Positions 52,801 through 61,800 of a stretch of DNA of 64,000 nucleotides are shown piece after piece. Position numbers and translations under genes: made by a program. The DNA lies in the NCBI GenBank assembly GCA_035048495.1, contig CM068548.1, positions 12,575,464-12,639,463 of the forward strand, given 5' to 3'. Under the pieces are notes generated by a model, which saw only the letters and a list, made by a program, of their open reading frames with translations, did no database searches and was not told the DNA's origin. Numbering within the stretch: position 1 is the stretch's first letter; every line of letters begins with the position of its first letter. The stretch comes from Euptelea pleiosperma. Taxonomy: Eukaryota > Streptophyta > Magnoliopsida > Ranunculales > Eupteleaceae.

Positions 52801-55800
52801 GCCGTTTAGGCCATGTGAAGGACGCTTGTTGGGAGTTGCATGGATGCCCACCGGGTCTGGGCTCAAATCCACGTCAGCGATCTTCAGCGAGACAGGAGCC
52901 TCCTGTAGCACTTTTTGTGGCTCAGGACACTGCACCCTCAGCACCTCCTACCACTTGGGATATGGACTCTTTTTCTCCCAGTGATCTTGAGCAACTTCGT
53001 CGTATGATGGCCCAGCTCAATGGGCAAGCTTCCACTTCTACCTCCACCTATGCCCAGATAGGTACTGGATCTGCTTTCTCTGTATCCACTGTTCCTTCTA
53101 GTCCCTCCTGGATCATCGATTCAGGGGCCTCAGATCATATGACTGGTATGTCTTCAGTTTTCTCCAGTTATTCTATTTGTTTTGGTCTTGACAAGGTTAG
53201 GATAGCTGATGGCACCCTTTCCTCTGTTTCCGGGAAATGCAATGTTCATGCCTCTTCAGCACTAACCTTGTCCTCAGTACTGCATGTTCCTCAGTTTACA
53301 ACTAATCTTTTATCTGTCAGTAGCCTTACCAAGAATCTGAATTGCAGTATAACATTTTTTCTTTCTCACTGTGTGTTTCAGGATCTAGAGTCGAGGCGGA
53401 CGATTGGCAGTGGACGTGAGGAAGGTGGCTTGTATCTCCTGGATCGCTCAGTTTCCTCTTCAGCACATTAGTCCAGCATCAATAGCAGTAGTCGAGTCAA
53501 TAAAGACCAGTTATTACTTTGGCATAACCGGCTTGGTCATGTACCCGTGTCAGTTTTAAAGCGTGTCTTTCCTGCTTTCTCTTCTCTTTGCGATGTTCCG
53601 TTCCACTGTGAAACTTATGAACTCACAAAGCATTGTCGCACTGTTTTTCCTCTTAGTGAAAATAAAAGTACTATTCCTTTCAATATTGTGTATTCTGATG
53701 TGTGGGGTCCTGCCCCGGTGATGTTTTTATTTGGATTTCGATATTTTGTTATATTTGTTGATGATTTCAGTGGCTCTACCTGGGTATATCTTATGAAGTC
53801 AAAAAGATGAGGTTTCTTCCATTTTTCAGACTTTCCACAAGATGGTCACCACTCAGTTCTGTACCCCACTCAAAATTCTCCGATCTGATAATGGGGGTGA
53901 GTACCTAGACGGGACCCTGAGAGATTACTTTGCCTCTCATGGCATTGTACATCAAACTTCTTGTCCGTCGACTCCTCAATAAAATGGGAAAGCTGAAAGA
54001 AAAAACCGTCACCTTCTCGAGGTTGAGCGTGCCTTTCGTCTTGGGATGCAGGTTCCAAAATCTTTTTGGTTTGAATCCATCCTTCTGGCTGCGTATCTCA
54101 TCAATCGCATGCCATCTCGCATTCTTGGCTTTCAGACCCCTTTGTCTGTCCTGCGTCCCGATAGTCCAGCCTTCATTGTTCCTCCCAAAGTCTTTGGGTG
54201 TGTATACTATGTGCATGTTCATCGTCACTCTCGTGACAAACTTGATGCACGAGCCTTGAGATGTATTTTCCTGGGGTACCCTTCCACTCAGAAGGGATAC
54301 AAATGATATCATCCGGGTTCGCGTCGACGTTTCACATCTCTGGACGTCACCTTTGCTGAGCACGTTCCGTTCTTTGGCAGTAGGTTCTCTCTTCAGGGGG
54401 AGTGTGATATTGTGGACCCCCTGTCCCCATGCCGGTTCTTGTACCCATCTCCACTCCTGTGCCTATGGTCGAATCTGTGTCTACTATTGACAATGACACT
54501 TCTACTACTACAGCGGCGGATATGCGAGTTTATGCCAGATCCAGGAAGAAAGGACAAGTCACTGATTCTGTGCCTGCCAGTCTCCCTCGGATCCAGATCC
54601 AGGTATTGTTTCTACCCCCGCTTTTGTTGATGAGTCCTCAGAGACTCCTACTCCAGAGGAGGATCTACCCATTGCACTTCGTAAGGGTATGCGCACTTGC
54701 ATCGAGCACCCTATCTCTCACTTCGTTTCTTACCAATCATTGTCTCCATCTTATTAGACATTTGTTAGCACTGTTTCATCTGTTTCCTTGCCATCTACCA
54801 TCGCAGATGCACTTAGTCACCCAAAGTGGAAAGGGGCTATGATAGACGAAATGCAGGCTCTTGAAAAAAACAAGACACGGGATCTTGTTTCTTTACCCAG
54901 AGGGAAGAAACCAGTGGGGGGCAAGTGGGTCTTCACCGTGAAGCACAAGGCAGATGGTTCCATTGATAGGTACAAAGCTCGGCTAGTTGCCAAGGGGTTC
55001 ACCTAGACCTATGGGATAGATTATCATGAGACATTTGCACCTGTAGCCAAGATGAACTCAATCAGGGTTCTACTGTCCTTGGCTGCAAACGGGTCATGGC
55101 CTTTACATCCAACCGATGTAAAGAACGCTTTTCTACATGGGGACCTAACAGAGGAAGTTTACATGAAAGTGCCACTAGGGTTGAAGCTTGCTGGAAGTGA
55201 AGACAGGGTGTGCAGACTGAAGAAAGCTTTATATGGGTTGAAGCAATCTCCTCGAGCTTGGTTTGAACGGTTGCAACAGTGTAGTGAGAAAGATATGCTA
55301 CACACAGAGTCAGGCAGATCACACCTTGTTTGTGAAGCATCTACAGACCAGTATCACTGCATTGATCGTATATGTGGATGACATAGTCATTATGGGGAGT
55401 GACCCGACAGAGATCACAAGGCTGAAGGCCTTCTTGTTGTCTGTGTTTGAGACGAAAGATCTAGGACCATTGAGATACTTTCTAAGGATTGAGGTTGCCA
55501 GGTCATCGAGGGGCATTTTTATTTCACTGAGAAAGTATGTTCTAGACTTACTGAGCGAGACTGGGTATTTGGGTTCGCGACCAGCAGATACTCCTATTGA
55601 TTAGAACCATCAGTTGAATTCTGAGGACGGTACACTTCTAGGTGATCCTGCCTTATTTCAGCGATTTGTTGGCGGATTGATATATCTTGCCCATACACGG
55701 CCTGACATTGTTAATGCAGTAAGCGTCATTAGCCGATTCATGCATTCACCTCGGTCACCACATCTTGAGGCTACACACAGAGTCCTTCGGTATCTCAAGG

Positions 55801-58800
55801 GGTCACCAGGTCGAGGCATATTGTTTGGAGTTCATGGCCACCTCAGGGTGGAAGCATACAGTGATGTAGATTGGGTAGGTGCAGTGACCGATAGACGGTC
55901 TACATCAGGTTATTGTACCTTTGTTGGAGGCAACTTAGTGTCTCGGAGGAGCAAGAAACAACTAGTTGTCGCCCGATCCAGTGCAGAGGCAGAGTTCCGC
56001 TCCATGGCACATGGAGTGTGTGAGCTCTTGTGGTTGAAGATCATGTTAGCAGAACTGGGAGTCAAGGTGACAGACCCAATGAGCCTCTATTGCGACAACA
56101 AAGCGGCGATTAGCATTGCTCACAACCCAGTTCAGCAGACAGGACTAAACGCATCGAGGTTGATGGGCACTTCATCAAGGAGAAGCTTCAGCAGGGATTG
56201 ATTTGTACACCCTATGTAAGGACTCAGGAGCAGGTTGCCGATATACTTACTAAGGGAGTCAACAAGTCAATCCTGAATACATTGATAGCCAAGCTGGGCA
56301 TGATAGATATCTTCGCACCAGCTTGAGGGGGAGTGTTGGATTCTATGTACACCCACATGGGGGTGTTCTTAGTGCGCTGCGTTCCACTACCTCACGTGGG
56401 GTTTATTCTCTATTGCTTATAGGTTAAGTGATGGGCCCATCCACTTAACCCACAATCTCTTTATTTCATGTTAATGGGTTAAGTGGTGGGCCCCCACTTG
56501 ACCCACACGATTTCTCTTTTACTTGTAGAAGGGGTTTCCCCTACTTATAAATATTATTTATGGGAGATTGAATATTCACTTCAATCTCCCCATTCTCTCT
56601 CAAACCCAAATCTCTCATTCTCTCCCTAACCTCCATTATCTCTCTCTCTCTCTCTCAATTTTTAGCATATTGGTGACAACGTCAAACAACAACAGTAACA
56701 CCCCTCTCGAGGCATAAAAAGTGGGGCTCTTGAGCCTGACCCTTGGGCTATATTTAAATCCAACCCATTTCATTCCGTATATGTAGGTAAATAGTAGGTG
56801 AGCCGTGCCCACGGCACTCATCGACAAAGCGTTTGTCAAAATTTGGTGTGAGTGGTTCAGATCCATTGTCCATTTGGTGTGATAAGATCTCGGCCATCCT
56901 TTAGGAAGCCGGATAAGAGGGGGAGACAACCGTCCTGTTTTGTTATATAGATTATTATTGTCGTTTTTGATAAGTAACTAGAGGATTAATGTGACTAGAA
57001 ACAGAAGTTTAGGGTAGAAAATTCCCTATATACAAAAATATTGCAGTACACCATTCTTAGCTTGAGAGTTTGCTAAGACATTTGCATCTCTAAGGTATGT
57101 GGAAAATTCATTGAGTACTCTATGGCTAACTCTAATGTGGTCCAAGGGATTTGCCATTCTCCAAGGCTTGTTTTAGTTGATAATATCTTGTAGCTGTAGT
57201 TTAGTGGTCAGCATTTTAAGGGTTGGCTGTAGAAACCTAGGCTTAAGTTGACTTATCCAAAAAAAAAACTAGGCTCAAGTTGCAGCAGCCACAAATTGAA
57301 TCTTTTTTTACTTTCATGCATGAACCCGGCTCTTGGAAAATGGCTTTGGTAGTTTTGGGAGTAGAATGTATCTTTATGGACTAGCATTATCTCTAACAAA
57401 TTTGGGACTAAAAACCTGGATTGGGGTACTGGAGATGTTTGTATCTCTTATGGAATGGGGTTGTGGAAAGGAATCATGAACATTTTTGTAGATATTAGAA
57501 CCTCACGATAAATCACTATTCTGAAAGAGGGAATGGAGAGGCAATTTGGATCCCAGTATTTAAAGATATTGCATTAGATATCTTCTCGAATGTGAAGTTT
57601 TGGAATATATTGCCCTCTCAGAGCGGTTGGGTGACATCTTTATCCTAGCCAATGATTGGATTCATCATTTGTCAATGTGATTCGAAAGGTGTTCTCCGTT
57701 TGCTTCTTTTATGAAGGGATTAGTGGCTTTCAAAAGAGACATTTTCGGAGAAAATAATTATGGTACTCCATAGGTGGAAGCATTTTTTTGACCGGTGGCT
57801 CCTAACAAAATTGTTATTGTGTGGACCAAATCATTCATAGGAAATATTTATCCAAACCATTGTGTTACATACAAAGAAGATGAGGAGAACAACAGTGATG
57901 CGGATATCAAAGCATCACATGGGTTCTACCAGTGGAAGACAAGGAAGAAGATTTTGAAGACCCCACATGCATGTGCATTATGAAGACTCTACATTGGAAA
58001 GATGCGTGTGGGTTGCGTAGGGAGCTTTTGAAGTGTTTTTATTTGTTTTCTAGGCTTATTTGACGTTTTTAGAGTTTTGGGTGTCTTTGCAATTAGCCCA
58101 AACTTAGGAGGCTCATTATTATTTTGGTTAGTTGTTTTAAGTTATTTTTTTATAGCCATAAGATTAGATGGATGGCTGAGATTATATTAGGTTATTTTGA
58201 GTTATTATATATACTCTTTTAGTTGTTATTTTTCATTAATGATGAAATATATTGAATTTTGCTATTGAGAATTCTCCTGTGGAGTGCTCTCTTCTTCCTT
58301 GGTGTGAATCCAAGCTACTCGGTGCGAATCCGAAGGTAACTTCGTCTATCTCTATCTCCTCTCTTTGTCCATCTTTGTTCTCTTTATTTTCCTTTTCTTT
58401 GGATCAAATATGACCTAGAAAACCCAACCATATCTTTTCCATCTCTAAACCCTAACCATTAAAAAACACTGTGAATAGTGTTGCGTGAATAGTATCGCTT
58501 GAATAGTGCCGCGTGAATAGTAACTTCCTTAAACAAGTTCGCCTTACGGCACCCTAAACCCTCCCAAAACCCTTACCACAACCCTCAGACACTTCCAAAT
58601 CCTTGCTGTATCCATAGGAATCCCTAACCCCATCATAAACCCTAATTTTCCACTGTTCTCCTTTTTCTTCTGAAACCCGACTAAAATCTGATGCTTGACA
58701 AAAAGCCCTGAAACTTGCCAGAAACCTTCCTGAACTTCAAAGAACTTATAATCTCTTGGAAAAGGAAGCCATTTCAGATTTGTTTCCTCTCTTAACTGAT

Positions 58801-61800
58801 TCCCTAAGCTTGTTGGAAGTTCCACCTTCCATTAGATCCTCGCCGTTAAAGCAACGGGTCTAATAAACTTTATTTGCTTAATCTGATTATTTGCGTGCGA
58901 TTAGCATGTAAATTTACTATTTCATTAATCTTAATAATTTTCTGTTAATCTCAGCCTTTAGTTTCAGGCCATCACATTCGTCCTGCATCAATCAACCACT
59001 TTTTATCCTTTGTAAAGTAGCTTGGAGTATTTGGAGTTATGTTTTTCCTTCTTTTGACATGGTGTGGGTTTTTCACAAGATACGATGGATGTCTTTGTTG
59101 GTGTGATCTCATGGAAGATTCTTCCTTTTACCTTTTGATGGTTCCACGGAAAGAGAAAAACCAAATAATCTTTGATGACGATAAGTGCTCTACGCTGGTA
59201 ATATGGCAGGCAATTTAGCGACTTGTGGTCAGTAGCTCTCACTTTGAGGGAGTTTCATGATGTTAGTGTGGCAGACTTAAGTAGCAATTGGGACAATTTA
59301 TTATATAGCGGATGTTAAATGGATAAGCACAGGTTTGTGTGAAAACCTCAAATGACGTACGACTTATGAGCGTTGCTCAATTTTAAATGTAGCGCTATTG
59401 AGACCTATGGCCAGCCAAGATAGGGTTAGTGCTTGAAATGATAAAGATGAAATTCTTAAGGTTTTCCGGGGGCCAATCGTGGGGATGCAAGTGAATTAGA
59501 GAGTAAGTCCCTCCTTTAAGACCTTCCGTTTTGAGGAAAATTTTGAGGGTCCTTGCTTTATTGAAGGTGACTCTTCAAATGCGTTGTCTTGGCCTAGCGG
59601 GAAGGTTTAGGTAAGATGGAGGTTGGTTACATGATTGAACACATTAAAAAGCTGGTTTGTAAGTGGAATCTTCTTTTCTCTCATAAGTTTGAGAGACTAA
59701 TGATGTGGCTGATTCTTGCTCAACGTGGTGTAAATATAGATTTTGTACATAAGTTCTTTTCCTTAACACACTTTATATTTTCTTCATATTTAATACAATT
59801 TCAGTATCAAAAGAAAAGAAAGATTTTTTCAGAAAGTAATAAAAAATAGCATAGGAGGCAAGAATTCTATGCAAAGCAAATAATAACTTTTGTTGAATTT
59901 AGTGTGCTGCAAAGACTAAAATGAATGTTTGTTAGCTTATTAGAGCTAAAAGTAGAATCATGGTACGGAAATATTGGCTGGGTTACTCGTATTCATGTCT
60001 CACATTGGGAGAAAAACAAGTGAATCATATCTGTGTTAGTATCTATGTCCGTACCACATTTAGTAATCATAGTTCTTTATCACCCCAATGTTTGGAAACC
60101 CACTTACGTCCTGGTGTGTCTCTAACAGAAAGGGAAGAACCATAAAATGGCTTGAATAAAACTATTATTTGTTGCTTTTTGTTGAAGGTGAAATTTGTAA
60201 ATTTTAGACTGGCTTAGTAAAAAAAAAATAGAAAACGTTAAAAAGAACCAGTTGTCTAAGACTGAACAAATGTGCCTATCTTAAATTGAACCGGGCTTTT
60301 ATCTGGTTTGATTTTGGCTAGAAGTAGGGTTTTGGAAATTGCAAATACCAGTCCATCAACTTGTTACTACAATGTTAGTGCACGTCTTAGAATCCTTGTG
60401 CATGGGTTTAAGCAAGGTTTAAAATTTCGTTTTGGAGGAATGTCTCTATCAAGTGAAAAACCGAGACAAACTCCGAAACGAAATGAACATTCACGAAACA
60501 TTGAATAAACGGTGAAATAACAGAATTTTCAAAACATTATGAAACATTCCCTTTGCATTTCAAAATATTTCCAAAATCACGAAATCATATTTATTATTAT
60601 TTTTGGATTGTATCGTATTGTTTCGGTTTGTCTTGGTGAAACAAACCAAAACATTCCGAAACGAAACAAATTTCGGCTTTCTTACGAAACGAAACATTAC
60701 GAAAGATTCCGAAATTTTAAACCATGTCTCGAACTCAGAGAAAAGAAGACGAGCTCCTTAGCCACTTCACAATGTACCAGCAAGGTTCTAAACTTCGACT
60801 TTGCCTTAGACTTCGGTCTGTTAAAATTCGGAATTAATTCGGGGAAGTTCAATTCGATTTAGAGAATTTCTGTAAAAATTTGCTAACTTAGAGAAGTTTA
60901 AAGATTTTTTGCCAAAATGAGTAAAACGATATTAATCTTGCTTAGGTTGCTCTAAATGGTTGTTTTTATGATATAATAAGTTATAAGTGTTTTATCATGC
61001 TTGTTTTATCATATCCTTAAAAATCAATGTGTTTTACCAACGTTTTGCTAAAAATTCTCCAAACTTCTCTAAGTTAACGATTTACTTCGAATTAAACGAA
61101 TTAATTCAACGAATTTTTGCAATTTTTGTACTAAAAAGGCTAAACATCGAGAAATTAGCCGAATTTTTACTATTTACTTCGAATTAATTCGGCGATTTTT
61201 TGTAAATTTTTTAATACATGTATACTTTAATTCGGTAAGTCAAAATTCGGAATTAATTCGGCTAATTTCGCTGAATTTTGTCGAATTTTAAAACTTTTTG
61301 TACTAGAAGATGGTTCACTGTTTTTCCACAATGATGGCACATCCAGCAAAAGTCTGCTATGATAATACCTCTAGAACGCAACCGGTCCACTGCCAGAATC
61401 TTGCCCAACGAGGCCTCCCAAGTAAAGAAAGCCACCTTAGAGGGGAAGATAGGGCTCCAGACCATAGAGGCGGGGAAAGTCAGCGCAACTGAAGAGTGTA
61501 AAACCTGGTAAAAGGGAACGAACTGAGAACGAACCATCTTTGGTCCAAATCCAAATCCTTCTATCCTGACTCGAGGGTGGGAGATGGATATCATTTAGAT
61601 GGAGGAGAAGTCTAGATAGGGGCTCTACCTCCCAATAAAATTCCTATTTTATTTGTAGACAAAACTAAGGTTTCCTATAAGAACTATACTACTAATTTGG
61701 GAAGGATTCTATTGAGATTGAGAGAGATCTTCTCTCTCCTCTCCAGATTTGGATGGTGTGGGGTCCACTAACCCCTTCCTTAATTTCTTTCAACATTTTC

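Larger units (their letters stand above)
50753..56694 (+). mobile_element. Ty1/copia retrotransposon with both LTRs, coding region broken
   Basis: Two LTRs of 357 and 361 bp bound gag and pol in the order protease, integrase, RT, RNase H, the copia order. The primer site TGGTATCAGAGC (51110) is complementary to initiator tRNA-Met, and the polypurine tract TTGAGGGGGAG lies at 56323-56333. The flanks GTAAT (50748-50752) and GTAAC (56695-56699) form a 5-bp target duplication with one mismatch. Several stops and frameshifts make it non-autonomous. It lies in MDN1 intron 25 in the sense direction. Confidence 0.93.

Noticed and set aside
58544..58825. Minus-strand open frame of 93 codons
   Set aside because: No domain, no splice context and no start context; probably chance in intronic DNA.
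61262..61594. Independent zinc-finger gene (C..C..H motifs)
   Set aside because: The text is the zf-RVT segment of a LINE, matching the LINE in intron 6.
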